This document shows, one piece after another, positions 42,897 through 51,600 of a stretch of 64,000 nucleotides of DNA. The position numbers and the translations under genes are program-made. Origin of the DNA: CAXMST01 sp963790085. GTDB lineage: Bacteria; Actinomycetota; Thermoleophilia; Solirubrobacterales; 70-9. The notes beneath the pieces were generated by a model. It worked only from the letters and a program-made list of their open reading frames with translations. It was not told the origin of the DNA and did no database searches. How positions within the stretch are numbered: the stretch's first letter is position 1; each line of letters starts with the position of its first letter. The stretch spans positions 434,001 to 498,000 of the forward strand of contig CAWBNH010000006.1 of assembly GCA_963790085.1 (NCBI GenBank), given 5' to 3'.

Positions 42897-43535
42897 ATGT
42901 CAGTGCCTCGCCGACTCGCACTAGCGCTCGCCATCGCCTCGACGGCGATCCTGATCAGCGCCTGCGGAGGCTCCGATGAGCCCCAGGATGCGAACGAGCC
43001 AAGCGGTGAGTTCGTCGTCGAGGTGACCAAGGCCAAGCTCGACAAGGACCAGCGCCTCGCGGAGACGAGCGACCTCGTGCTCGCGGTCAGGAACACCGGA
43101 ACCGAGACCCTGCCCGAGCTGGCGTTCACGATCTACACCGACGACGGCACGGCGAACGGCTCGTTCATGGTCCGCTCCGAGCAACCGGGGCTTGCGATCC
43201 CAAGCCGTCCGGTCTGGGTGCTGGAGAACAAGTACCCGCGGTTCGTCGGCGAACCACCGCCGAAGGGCCTGTCGGGCGGCTTCCGCGCCCAGACCAACAC
43301 CTTCGGCTTCGGTCCACTGGAGCCCGGTGAGACCAAGTCGGTGGTCTGGAGGCTGACGCCGGTGCAGGCCGGTACCTACACTCTGACCTACATCGTCGAG
43401 GCGGGCCTGGACGGCAACGCGAGGGCCGTTACGACCGACGGCGAGCAAGTCGAGGGGGCCTTCACAGTGAAGATCACCGATGCACCAGCGCAGGCACGGG
43501 TCAACAACCAGGGCGAGGTCGTCACCGAAGAGTGA
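42897..43535 (+). CDS. Secreted lipoprotein, hypothetical
   Basis: 212 residues. Signal with lipobox: LALALAIASTAILISACGGS, so the mature protein is anchored outside by its first Cys. The mature part begins with an acidic linker (GSDEPQDANEPSGE) and then reads as a beta-sandwich: DLVLAVRNTGTETLPELAFTIY, FGFGPLEPGETKSVVWRLTP, VQAGTYTLTYIVEAGLDG. This resembles CARDB/DUF11-type Ig-like adhesion modules. No enzyme motif. It overlaps the start of the following GSDH gene by 56 bases. Confidence 0.78.
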   Translation: MSVPRRLALALAIASTAILISACGGSDEPQDANEPSGEFVVEVTKAKLDKDQRLAETSDLVLAVRNTGTETLPELAFTIYTDDGTANGSFMVRSEQPGLAIPSRPVWVLENKYPRFVGEPPPKGLSGGFRAQTNTFGFGPLEPGETKSVVWRLTPVQAGTYTLTYIVEAGLDGNARAVTTDGEQVEGAFTVKITDAPAQARVNNQGEVVTEE

Positions 43536-44778
43536 CCGGATCGCGCCCGCCCGCTCGCTCGCTGCCGCGTTCCTGCTGACCGCCGCGCTGCTGGCCGCGG
43601 GCTGCGGGTCCGACGAAGGCGCGGAGACCACCGCCGCCGAGTCGCCGCCCGCCGACGCCACCGGATCCGGGGCACCGGCCGACGACTCCGGCGGAGCTCG
43701 ACCGGCGATCGGGGACGGCAGCGGTGGGGTCGCCCTCGTGGAGATCGGCAGCTTCGCGGCGCCGCTCCATCTGGCACAGCCGCCGGGGGTGCGGGACGCC
43801 CTGTACGTCGTCGAGCAGGGCGGCCGGATCGTCAGAGTCGCTGCCGACGGCTCGACCTCGACCTTCCTCGACGTCTCCGGCGAGATCTCGTCCGGTGGCG
43901 AGCAGGGCCTGCTCTCGGTCGCCTTCGCCCCCGACTTCCGGCGCTCGGGACTGCTCTACGTGGATTTCACCGACCCCGACGGCAACACCCGCGTGGTCGA
44001 GTACCGATCCGATGACGGGCGCAGCGTCGACAGCTCCTCTCGCCGGGAGCTGCTGCGGATCGATCAGCCGTTCGCGAATCACAACGGCGGGTTGCTCGAG
44101 TTCGGCCCGGACGACCTGCTCTACGTCGGCACGGGCGACGGCGGCTCGGCCGGCGACCCGCAGCGGAACGCTCTCGACCGCGACTCGCTGCTCGGCAAGC
44201 TGCTGCGAATCGACCCAAGGCCGAGTGGGGATCGGGCATACGGCGTGCCGCCGGACAACCCGTTCGCCGACGGAGGCGGGCGGGGTGAGATCTACGCCTA
44301 CGGTCTTCGCAATCCCTGGCGGTACTCGTTCGACCGGGAGACGGGAGCGCTGGCGATCGGAGACGTCGGCCAGAACACGAAGGAGGAGGTCGATCTCGTC
44401 GCTCGCGACGAGGGCAACGGCGCCAGCTTCGGCTGGTCGGCGTTCGAGGCTGACCTGCGCTTCAACGACGATCAACCGGCCGAGAACGCCGTCCCCCCGG
44501 TGCTCAGCTACGCGACCGACGGCGGCAACTGCTCTGTGACCGGCGGCTACGTTGTGCGCGACCCGCGACTGGACTCGCTCTATGGACGGTACCTGTACGG
44601 GGACTTCTGCCGAGGTCAACTACGCAGCTTCCCCGCCCGTCCGAACCGACCGGCGAGCGACGACCGGGCTCTGGGCCTCGAGGTCCCGCAGCTTTCGAGC
44701 TTCGGCGAGGACAACGAGGGCCGGATCTACGCGACCTCGTTGGACGGGCCCGTCTATCGGCTCGATCCAAGGGGGTAA
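43480..44778 (+). CDS. PQQ-dependent sugar dehydrogenase-like lipoprotein (GSDH family)
   Basis: 432 residues from ATG 43480, inside the end of the previous gene; no later in-frame ATG or GTG precedes the signal. The signal LAAAFLLTAALLAAGCGSD has a lipobox Cys. After a ~50-residue low-complexity linker comes a six-bladed propeller of the glucose/sorbosone dehydrogenase type: GEQGLLSVAFAPDFRRSG, the catalytic-His region ANHNGGLLEFGPDDLLYVGTGDGG, and RNPWRYSFDRETGALAIGDVGQN. It is a probable extracytoplasmic aldose dehydrogenase using PQQ. No PQQ synthesis genes are in the window. Confidence 0.88.
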   Translation: MHQRRHGSTTRARSSPKSDRIAPARSLAAAFLLTAALLAAGCGSDEGAETTAAESPPADATGSGAPADDSGGARPAIGDGSGGVALVEIGSFAAPLHLAQPPGVRDALYVVEQGGRIVRVAADGSTSTFLDVSGEISSGGEQGLLSVAFAPDFRRSGLLYVDFTDPDGNTRVVEYRSDDGRSVDSSSRRELLRIDQPFANHNGGLLEFGPDDLLYVGTGDGGSAGDPQRNALDRDSLLGKLLRIDPRPSGDRAYGVPPDNPFADGGGRGEIYAYGLRNPWRYSFDRETGALAIGDVGQNTKEEVDLVARDEGNGASFGWSAFEADLRFNDDQPAENAVPPVLSYATDGGNCSVTGGYVVRDPRLDSLYGRYLYGDFCRGQLRSFPARPNRPASDDRALGLEVPQLSSFGEDNEGRIYATSLDGPVYRLDPRG

Positions 44779-44787
44779 TCTCGAGCG

Positions 44788-45990
44788 ATGGCGGGTTGGC
44801 GGAACAGGGTGGGGGCGATCGGCGTGTGCGCGACCCTCGCCGCGGCGCTGGCGCTCCTCGGCAGCGACGGTGTGTCCGCGCCCGCAGCGGAGCCGGCGCG
44901 AGACGGTCGCGGTGGCTTCGAGCTGAAGCCCCTGGCCTCGTTCAAGGACCCGATCTACGTGCACGGGCCGAGCGGCGCCGGCGGGCTCGTATTCGTCGTC
45001 GAACAGCGCGGGGTGATCCGGATGATCAAGGGCGGCAAGCGCCTCGCCGGCAAGTTCCTCGACATCAGGGGGCGCGTCGAGGCCGGCGGCGAGCGCGGCC
45101 TGCTCTCGGTGGCCTTCTCCCCCGCGTATCGTCGCAACGGCCGCCTCTACGTGTTCTTCACCGACGGCGACGGCGATCTCCGCGTCGAGGAGTACAGGCG
45201 TTCGCGCCGCGGCCCCAGGGACGCCAGGGAGGCGAGCGCGCGCAGGGTGATCGAGATCGACCACAGCGCCAACGCGAACCACAACGGCGGCCAGCTGCAG
45301 TTCGGCCCCGACGGCAAGCTCTACATATCGACCGGCGACGGCGGCGCCGGCGGCGATCCCCCCGAGAACGCCCAGAACAAGAACGTGCTGCTCGGCAAGA
45401 TCCTGCGGATCGATCCCCGCCGCCGGCGCGGGAAGCCGTACACGGTGCCCGCCGACAACCCGTTCGTGGGCCGGCCCGGCGCCAACGAGATCTTCTCCCT
45501 GGGCCTGCGCAACCCGTTCCGCTTCTCGTTCGACCGCGACAGGCGCCGAATCGCGATCGGCGATGTCGGACAGGACCGGCGCGAGGAGGTCGACTTCGAG
45601 AAGCTCGGTAGGGCGAACGGCGCGAACTTCGGCTGGGATGCATTCGAGGGCAGGATCCGGTTCGACTCCCCCGATGCGAGCCCGCCGCCGAGCAAGCACG
45701 AGCCACCGATTCACGACTACGCGCACTCGGGGCGCAACTGCGCGATCACCGGCGGCTATGTGGTCCGGGATCCGCGGCTGCGGTCTCTGTTCGGCCGCTA
45801 CGTCTACGCCGACTTCTGCGAGGGGGATATCCGCTCGCTCTCGCCGAGCACCAGACGGGCGCGCGGCGATCGCTCGGCGGGGCTTCCACGCCAGCCGGGG
45901 ATCTCGAGCTTCGGCGAGGATGCGCGCGGGAGGATCTACGTCGCCAACCTGTTCACCGACACGGTCTCGGTGATCAAGCCGACCCGCTGA
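44788..45990 (+). CDS. Second GSDH-family PQQ-dependent dehydrogenase, secreted
   Basis: 400 residues, 9 bases after its paralogue. The signal region (VGAIGVCATLAAALALLGSDGVSA) lacks a clear lipobox, so it is probably released or cell-wall bound. Same propeller motifs: GERGLLSVAFSPAYRRNG, ANHNGGQLQFGPDGKLYISTGDGG, RNPFRFSFDRDRRRIAIGDVGQD, and GRNCAITGGYVVRDPRL. The two proteins are similar across the whole propeller and arose by tandem duplication, one keeping a lipid anchor. The sugar substrate is unknown. Confidence 0.9.
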   Translation: MAGWRNRVGAIGVCATLAAALALLGSDGVSAPAAEPARDGRGGFELKPLASFKDPIYVHGPSGAGGLVFVVEQRGVIRMIKGGKRLAGKFLDIRGRVEAGGERGLLSVAFSPAYRRNGRLYVFFTDGDGDLRVEEYRRSRRGPRDAREASARRVIEIDHSANANHNGGQLQFGPDGKLYISTGDGGAGGDPPENAQNKNVLLGKILRIDPRRRRGKPYTVPADNPFVGRPGANEIFSLGLRNPFRFSFDRDRRRIAIGDVGQDRREEVDFEKLGRANGANFGWDAFEGRIRFDSPDASPPPSKHEPPIHDYAHSGRNCAITGGYVVRDPRLRSLFGRYVYADFCEGDIRSLSPSTRRARGDRSAGLPRQPGISSFGEDARGRIYVANLFTDTVSVIKPTR

Positions 45991-46012
45991 CCCGCCCGGG
46001 CCGGCGCCGAGG

Positions 46013-46228
46013 CTAGTCCCGGCGGGAGTCGCGCCGGTCGAGCCGATATCCGGCGAACGGCTCGCCCGCAAGGCTCAGGGCATCCTCGAGTGAAATCTGC
46101 TTGCTGTCCGCACCCTCCGGCCGGCAGCGGGCGAGCGCATCGGACTCGTTCTCGAGCACGAGCCGGGAGCCGTCACCGAGCTCGAACTCGGTGACCGGCT
46201 CCGCCGTCTGATCGGGCTGACGCTCCAT
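46013..46228 (-). CDS. Small hypothetical protein
   Basis: 71 residues from ATG 46228. The middle reads FELGDGSRLVLENESDALAR and DSKQISLEDALSLAGEPFAG, consistent with a small folded domain; there is no signal or membrane segment. Codon use matches the neighbours. Two overlapping palindromes lie 23-52 bases upstream of the start. Function is unknown. Confidence 0.5.
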   Translation of the reverse strand: MERQPDQTAEPVTEFELGDGSRLVLENESDALARCRPEGADSKQISLEDALSLAGEPFAGYRLDRRDSRRD

Positions 46229-46250
46229 CGCGCCTCACGTTAGCAAAGCC

Positions 46251-46280
46251 TCACGATGTACTCGTGAAACATTCGTTTCA
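46251..46280. promoter_or_regulatory. Two overlapping palindromes (possible operator)
   Basis: tcacga-tgtac-tcgtga (46251-46267) and tgaaac-attc-gtttca (46265-46280) share three bases. On the minus strand a weak promoter for the 71-residue gene can be drawn here (ttcacg, 17 bases, tgctaa). They also lie 63 bases after the ferritin-like stop and could act as its terminator hairpins. Confidence 0.5.
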
Positions 46281-46342
46281 GGAAGAGGTCCCCTTCGCCG
46301 CCGCCTCGGGCCTGCCCGCGCCGGCGCCCGGGAGCTGCAGCC

Positions 46343-46840
46343 TCATTGATAGCTGTCGGCCTCGTACTCCTTGAGGAAGCCCTCGAACTCGCGCATGTGC
46401 CCCTGCTCCTCGCGGAGGATCGCGATCACCATGTCCTCGGTGACGGGATCGATGCCCTCGCAGGCGGCGATGATCGTGTTGTAGTGATCGATCGCGCCGC
46501 GCTCGGCGTCGATCACCCCCTTGATCACCGCGGTGATGTCGGTCGGCTCCGCCGGCGGTTGCAGGTAGCTCTGGGCCGCCTCGAACTGCTCGGAGCCCGG
46601 GACGGTGCCGTAGAGCTCCTTGATCCGGGCGGCGAACTGCTGGGCGTGGGCGAGCTCCTCGACGATGTCGTTCTGCAGCGATTCCTTGATCTCCGCGGCG
46701 CGCACGCCGTCGGGATTGACCGAGCCGGCGACGTAGCTCATCACGGTCTCGATCTCCATCCAATAGGCCTGCTCGAGCAGCGCGACGATCTTCTGCCGCT
46801 GCTCGCGGTTGGACTCCGAAAGTACGTTGCGATCACCCAT
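46343..46840 (-). CDS. Ferritin-like domain protein (bacterioferritin/DPS-like)
   Basis: 165 residues, one four-helix bundle. Di-iron ligands are visible as MEIETVMSY (Glu), VEELAHAQQF (ExxH), DAERGAIDHY (Glu) and REEQGHMREFEG (ExxH). The pattern fits the ferritin/bacterioferritin-like superfamily, in the branch also called DUF2202 or rubrerythrin-like without the rubredoxin domain. It would store iron or scavenge peroxide in the cytoplasm. The start ATG at 46840 is divergent from the hydrolase gene, 55 bases away. Confidence 0.87.
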   Translation of the reverse strand: MGDRNVLSESNREQRQKIVALLEQAYWMEIETVMSYVAGSVNPDGVRAAEIKESLQNDIVEELAHAQQFAARIKELYGTVPGSEQFEAAQSYLQPPAEPTDITAVIKGVIDAERGAIDHYNTIIAACEGIDPVTEDMVIAILREEQGHMREFEGFLKEYEADSYQ

Positions 46841-46895
46841 CCGAGGCCTCCTGCTCGATTGCTATACGCCCGGCGAGGACGGTAAACATCTGGTC

Positions 46896-47783
46896 GTGAC
46901 GGATACCCCCACGGCCCGCAATCTACCCGTAACCGAAGAGCGGCTCGAGCTCGGCGGAATCCCAACCCGGCGGCTGGCCGCCACCGGGGCCGGACCGCCG
47001 TACCTGCTGCTGCATGGCTTCGCGGACAGCGCCGACACCTGGAGGCCGCTGCTCGGCGAGCTGTCGGCGGCCGGCCGCGGCGCGGCCGCGATCGACCTCG
47101 CGGGCTTCGCCACCGCCGGGGGTCTCGAGCCGGGCTCGCCAATGCTCGGGCAGTGGGACCTGATGGTCAACCAGGCCGTGCGGGAGTTGAGCGAGGCGCA
47201 CGACGGGCAGCCGGTCTACATCGCCGGCAACTCGCTCGGCGGCTGTCTGGCGATCCGGGCTGCGCAGCGGCGGGAGATGCCCCTTGCGGGAATCGTGCCG
47301 ATCGCCCCGGCCGGGCTCGAGATGGCACGCTGGTTCCCGATCATCGAGGGTGAGCGCCTGATCCGGCTGCTGCGCCTCTCCCCCGTCCCGATCCCCGAGC
47401 TGGCGGTGCGAGAGGTCGTCGGGCGCGTCTATTCCAACCTGGCCTTCTCGACGCCGGGCCGGGCCAGCGCCGAGGCGATCGCCTCGTTCACGCGCCATAT
47501 CCCCTCGGTCGAGCGCAGCAGTCAGATCCTCGATATCGGGCGGCAGCTACTGCCGGAGCTCGAGGACCCGTTCCGGCTCGAAAGGATCGACTGCCCGCTG
47601 CTGCTCGTCTGGGGCGACCGCGACCGAATGGTGTACACCGGCGGTGCCGAGCGGGTGCTGAGGACGGTGCCCTACTCCGACATCGAGGTGATCCCCGACT
47701 GCGGCCACTGCCCGCAGGTCGAGGTCCCTGCGCGCCTCTGCAGGATGCTGCTCGCCTTCCCCGAGGGCTACGAGCACCCCTGA
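46896..47783 (+). CDS. Alpha/beta hydrolase
   Basis: 295 residues from GTG 46896 (TDTPTARNLPVTEERLELGG); the frame stays open upstream into the divergent ferritin gene, so this start is favoured. The catalytic triad is visible: nucleophile Ser in YIAGNSLGGCLAI, Asp in LLVWGDRDRMV, and His in PDCGHCPQVE. The oxyanion region is LLLHGFADSADTW. It is an esterase/lipase-like cytoplasmic hydrolase of unknown substrate; related proteins include epoxide hydrolases and C-C hydrolases. Confidence 0.88.
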   Translation: MTDTPTARNLPVTEERLELGGIPTRRLAATGAGPPYLLLHGFADSADTWRPLLGELSAAGRGAAAIDLAGFATAGGLEPGSPMLGQWDLMVNQAVRELSEAHDGQPVYIAGNSLGGCLAIRAAQRREMPLAGIVPIAPAGLEMARWFPIIEGERLIRLLRLSPVPIPELAVREVVGRVYSNLAFSTPGRASAEAIASFTRHIPSVERSSQILDIGRQLLPELEDPFRLERIDCPLLLVWGDRDRMVYTGGAERVLRTVPYSDIEVIPDCGHCPQVEVPARLCRMLLAFPEGYEHP

Positions 47784-47832
47784 CGACAACCGCGAGGGCG
47801 AGGCGGCGCGGCGATCATCGGCGCGGAGACGG

Positions 47833-50800
47833 CTAGGAGGCCGACGGCGTCGGCGGCACCCCGGCTGCAACGTCGACCTCGGCGGTGACCGTGCCGTCGC
47901 CGCCGAAGTCCTGATCCGGTGGCAACTCACCACCGCGCGCGGTGCCGGCGATCAGCTCGTCCGGCTTCGGCTCCCGCGGAATGAAGCCTGACTTCATTCC
48001 AAAGTACACCGCCTGTGGATGGTGGGCGATGATCGCGACCGTCGACTGCTCGGGCTCGACGGCATGCGCGCCGGAGAGCGTCATGCCGACCTCCTCGAGG
48101 CGGAGCAGCCGCCAGATCTTCTCGTGCTCGGACTGCTCCGGACAGGCCGGGTAGCCCCATGAGTACCGGCGCCCCTGGTCCGGACCGATGCCGAGCGCGG
48201 TTCGCACCTCCGCGTGGTTCCATTCCGCGAGCCCCTCGGCCGCCTGCACGCCGAGACCGTGCACGAACAGCTGCTCGGCGAACTCACCGTCGCGCTCGAG
48301 CCTCTCGATCAGCTCGGTCACCTGCGGGCCCACCGTCACGCCCTGCAGCGCGACGACGTCGCGCTCGCCGGTCTCGAGCGGCCTGAAGAAGTCAGCCAGG
48401 CAGATGCGGTCGTGCCGCGGCTGCCGCGGGAAGACCAGGCGCTCGAGCTCACGATCGTGATCGGTGGGATCGAACACGATCAGCTCGTTGCCGTCTGAGT
48501 TGCACGGGAAGTAGCCGACGCGGCCGGCCGGGTGCAGGTAGTCCTGCTCGAGCCACATCCGCCGCAGCCTGTCGGCAAAGCCCTCCTCGCCGTCGTGGCC
48601 CTCGACGATCCGCCGCCACTCCTCCCCCTTCTTGCCCCGCCCGCCCCAGTGGAGCTTGAAGAGGACATGCCGATCGAGGTAGGGGAAGACCCGATCGAGA
48701 TCGAAGTCGATATCGCGCGGGCCCCAGAACGGCGGCTCGGGAACCTCGACGTCGATCCGGGCAGCCGATCGGATGCTCGCATCGTCAGTCGGCGGAGCAT
48801 CGTCCACCGCCTCGACCTTCCCGCGCAGCGCGCTCGCCTCGCTGCGGAGCTTTGCGATCAGGGCCTCTCGCTCGGCCTCATCGATCAGCGCGTCCATCGT
48901 GTCGAGCCCGGCGAAGGCATCCTTGCAGTAGAAGACCCCCGGATCGTAGATCTCATCGGAGTCGCGGCCCTTCGGATAGAGCGCCCGGCGACCGAAGTCG
49001 CGGTTGATCGCCGCGCCGCCCAACAGCACGGGGAAGGCGTGTCCACGGTCATGCAGTTCCTCGATGCAGGCAGGCATCTGCTTCGAGGTGGACACCAGCA
49101 GGGCACTGAGCCCGATCGCGTCGGCGTCGTGCTCGACGGCAGCGTCGATGATCCGATCGATCGGCACCTGCTTGCCCAGGTCGATCACCGTGTAGCCGTT
49201 GTTGGTGAGGATCGTGTTGACGAGGCTCTTGCCGATGTCGTGGACGTCGCCGAACACCGTCGCGATCACGACCGTGCCCTTGGTGTGTCCCTCGATCCGC
49301 TCGAGGTAGTCCTCGAGCCTGGCCACGGCGCGCTTCATGACCTCGGCCGACTGCAGGACGAAGGGCAGGATCAGCTCGCCCGCCCCGAACTTGTCGCCAA
49401 CCTCCTTCATCGCCGGCAGCAGTACCTGGTTCAAGGTCGGAACGGCGCCGATCTTCTCGACCGACCGATCGATCCAGTCCTCGACGCCGTCCTTCTTGCG
49501 ACGGAGGATGTGCCAGTGGAGAGCCTCCTCGGGATCCATTCCCTCAGTCGGGTCGGCGGCCGTCTCGGCCTCCTCCTCGCCCCTGCTCTCGAATTGGGCG
49601 ATGAAGCGCTCGAGCGCGTCCTCGCGCCGGTTGAAGACGAGATCGTCGGCGAGCTCGCGCTCCTCGGCTGAGATCTCGGCGTAAGGGGTGATGTGGTTCG
49701 GGTTGACCATCGCCAGGTCGAGCCCCACCTCGACGCAGTGATGGAGAAAGACCGAGTTGAGCACCGCCCGGGCCGGCTGCGAGACGCCGAAGCTGACGTT
49801 GGAGACGCCGAGCGAGGTCTTGACGCCCGGCAGTGCGCGCTTGATCGCTCTGATGCCCGCAATCGTCTCGACCGCTGAGGGGCGCCACTCCTCGTCGCCG
49901 GTGGTCAGCGTGAAGGTCAGGGCGTCGAAGATCAGCAGTTCGGGGTCGAGGCCGTGCTCGTCGCAGGCGTAGCCGTGGATCCGCTCGGCGACCTCGACCT
50001 TGCGGGCGGCGGTCTTCGCCATCCCCTGCTCGTCGATCGTCAGCGCGATCACGGCGGCACCATGTCGGCGGGCCAGCGGCACGACGCGATCGAGCTTCTC
50101 GCGGCCCGCCTCGAGGTTGACGGAGTTGACGATCGCCCTCCCCGGAATCCTCTCGAGCGCGGCCTCGATCACCTCGGGCTCGGTCGAGTCCACCTGGAGC
50201 GGCGCCGGCTGGGTCAGGGAGACGCGCTCGACCAGCGCCCCCATCTGCGCATCCTCGTCCTGGCGCTCGGTCAGCGCGACGCAGAGGTCGAGCACGTGTG
50301 CGCCACCGTTGATCTGGTCCTCTGCGACCGCGACCAGGCCGTCGTAGTCGTCCGCCAGAAGCAGCTCCTTGGCCTTGCGCGAGCCCTGCGAGTTGACCCG
50401 CTCGCCGACCAGCGTCGGGGCGGGCTCCTGGACCAGGTCGTAGGCGGTCATCATCGACGCCATGCGCGGTGGGCCCGGCGCCGGACGAGCACCGGGAGCG
50501 ACCCCGTGGACACGCTCTGCGAGGGCGGCGATGTGCTCCGGCGTCGTCCCGCAGCAGCCGCCGACGAGGCCGACCCCGTGGCGGTCGACGAACTCGCCGA
50601 GCACGGTCGCGATCTGCTCGGGGGTCTCGGGAAAGACCGTCTCGCCGTCGGCACCCTGCACGGGCAGGCCGGCATTGGGGATGCAGTGAACCGGCAGTGG
50701 CGAGCGCTCGCCCAGATAGCGGATCGCATCGCGCATGTCCTCGGGACCGGTCGAGCAGTTGAGGCCGAGGATGTCCACCTCCATGCCCTCGGCGATTGCG

Positions 50801-51474
50801 AGCACCGCCTCGATGTCGGTGCCGAGCAGCATCTTGCCGCCGTTTGGCAGCAGCGAGACCGAGACCTGGATCGGGACCCTGCGGGAGATGCGCTTGAACG
50901 CCTCGCGGGCACCGACGATCGCAGCGCGCACCTCGAGGATGTCCTGGGCCGTCTCGATGATCAGCAGGTCGGCGCCGCCCTCGACGAGTGCCCCCGCCTG
51001 CTCGTCGAAGACCTCGACCAGGCGCCGGAAGCTGATGTCGCCGAGGGTCGGGTCGTCCGAGGCCGGGAGGAAGCCCGTCGGCCCGATCGAGCCGGCCACG
51101 AAGCGATCCGGCCCCGCGGCCCGGCGGGCGATCGCCGCCGCCGAGCGATTGATCTCGACCGTCTCGGAGTCGAGCCCCCATTCGGCCAGCTTCAGTCGCG
51201 ATCCCTGGAAGGAGTCGGTCTCGATCACCTCGGCCCCGGCATCGAGCATCGAGTGGTGCACCGCTTCGATCACATCGGGCCGCTGCAGGACGAGCGCCTC
51301 GTGACACTTGCCCTGAAGCCCCCCGTAGTCCTCCGAGCTGAGCTCCATCGGCTCGAGGGTCGCGCCCATGCCGCCGTCGTAGACGACGACGCGGTCCCGC
51401 ACGGCCGCAAGGATGTCGCGTGTCTCACTCATCGGTTGGACGGTCACCTCCATCGATCCCGGCAGTCGCACCAT
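47833..51474 (-). CDS. metH: Methionine synthase, cobalamin-dependent
   Basis: 1213 residues from ATG 51474. All four MetH modules are present: the homocysteine domain with zinc Cys (GLNCSTGPEDM and VGGCCGTTPEHI), the methyltetrahydrofolate domain (ERVNSQGSRKAKELL), the B12 domain with cobalt-binding GDVHDIGKSLVNTIL, and the reactivation domain (YSWGYPACPEQSE, YFGMKSGFIP). It transfers a methyl group from methyl-THF to homocysteine. ATG 51474 has ggag eight bases upstream; ATG 51432 (MSETRDIL) is a possible alternative start. Expression is apparently controlled by the SAM riboswitch whose closing stem holds this ATG. Confidence 0.96.
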   Translation of the reverse strand: MVRLPGSMEVTVQPMSETRDILAAVRDRVVVYDGGMGATLEPMELSSEDYGGLQGKCHEALVLQRPDVIEAVHHSMLDAGAEVIETDSFQGSRLKLAEWGLDSETVEINRSAAAIARRAAGPDRFVAGSIGPTGFLPASDDPTLGDISFRRLVEVFDEQAGALVEGGADLLIIETAQDILEVRAAIVGAREAFKRISRRVPIQVSVSLLPNGGKMLLGTDIEAVLAIAEGMEVDILGLNCSTGPEDMRDAIRYLGERSPLPVHCIPNAGLPVQGADGETVFPETPEQIATVLGEFVDRHGVGLVGGCCGTTPEHIAALAERVHGVAPGARPAPGPPRMASMMTAYDLVQEPAPTLVGERVNSQGSRKAKELLLADDYDGLVAVAEDQINGGAHVLDLCVALTERQDEDAQMGALVERVSLTQPAPLQVDSTEPEVIEAALERIPGRAIVNSVNLEAGREKLDRVVPLARRHGAAVIALTIDEQGMAKTAARKVEVAERIHGYACDEHGLDPELLIFDALTFTLTTGDEEWRPSAVETIAGIRAIKRALPGVKTSLGVSNVSFGVSQPARAVLNSVFLHHCVEVGLDLAMVNPNHITPYAEISAEERELADDLVFNRREDALERFIAQFESRGEEEAETAADPTEGMDPEEALHWHILRRKKDGVEDWIDRSVEKIGAVPTLNQVLLPAMKEVGDKFGAGELILPFVLQSAEVMKRAVARLEDYLERIEGHTKGTVVIATVFGDVHDIGKSLVNTILTNNGYTVIDLGKQVPIDRIIDAAVEHDADAIGLSALLVSTSKQMPACIEELHDRGHAFPVLLGGAAINRDFGRRALYPKGRDSDEIYDPGVFYCKDAFAGLDTMDALIDEAEREALIAKLRSEASALRGKVEAVDDAPPTDDASIRSAARIDVEVPEPPFWGPRDIDFDLDRVFPYLDRHVLFKLHWGGRGKKGEEWRRIVEGHDGEEGFADRLRRMWLEQDYLHPAGRVGYFPCNSDGNELIVFDPTDHDRELERLVFPRQPRHDRICLADFFRPLETGERDVVALQGVTVGPQVTELIERLERDGEFAEQLFVHGLGVQAAEGLAEWNHAEVRTALGIGPDQGRRYSWGYPACPEQSEHEKIWRLLRLEEVGMTLSGAHAVEPEQSTVAIIAHHPQAVYFGMKSGFIPREPKPDELIAGTARGGELPPDQDFGGDGTVTAEVDVAAGVPPTPSAS

Positions 51475-51547
51475 GCTTCGCTCCGGAGAGCCTCGTGGGT
51501 TGCGGCGGCGTCCGCGGTCCGGGTCCCTCAGCCGCTCTGGATGGTGC
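51468..51547 (-). promoter_or_regulatory. SAM riboswitch (SAM-I/IV clan) before metH
   Basis: On the minus strand: closing stem gcaccat / atggtgc, then ccagagcggctgaggga (the conserved AGAG-GG-GAGGGA core), ggaccgcggacgcc, the gcaacc core, and a small hairpin gctc-tccg-gagc. The 3' strand of the closing stem is the metH start ATG plus gtgc, and the ribosome site ggag lies in the small hairpin. A possible -10 box (tatgct, 51557-51552) precedes it. The core matches SAM-I and SAM-IV; the exact class is uncertain. Confidence 0.8.
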
Positions 51548-51600
51548 ATTCAGCATACCGAGCGCGACAAGCGAGCCCGCCGCCTCCGAGGCCGGCGAGG

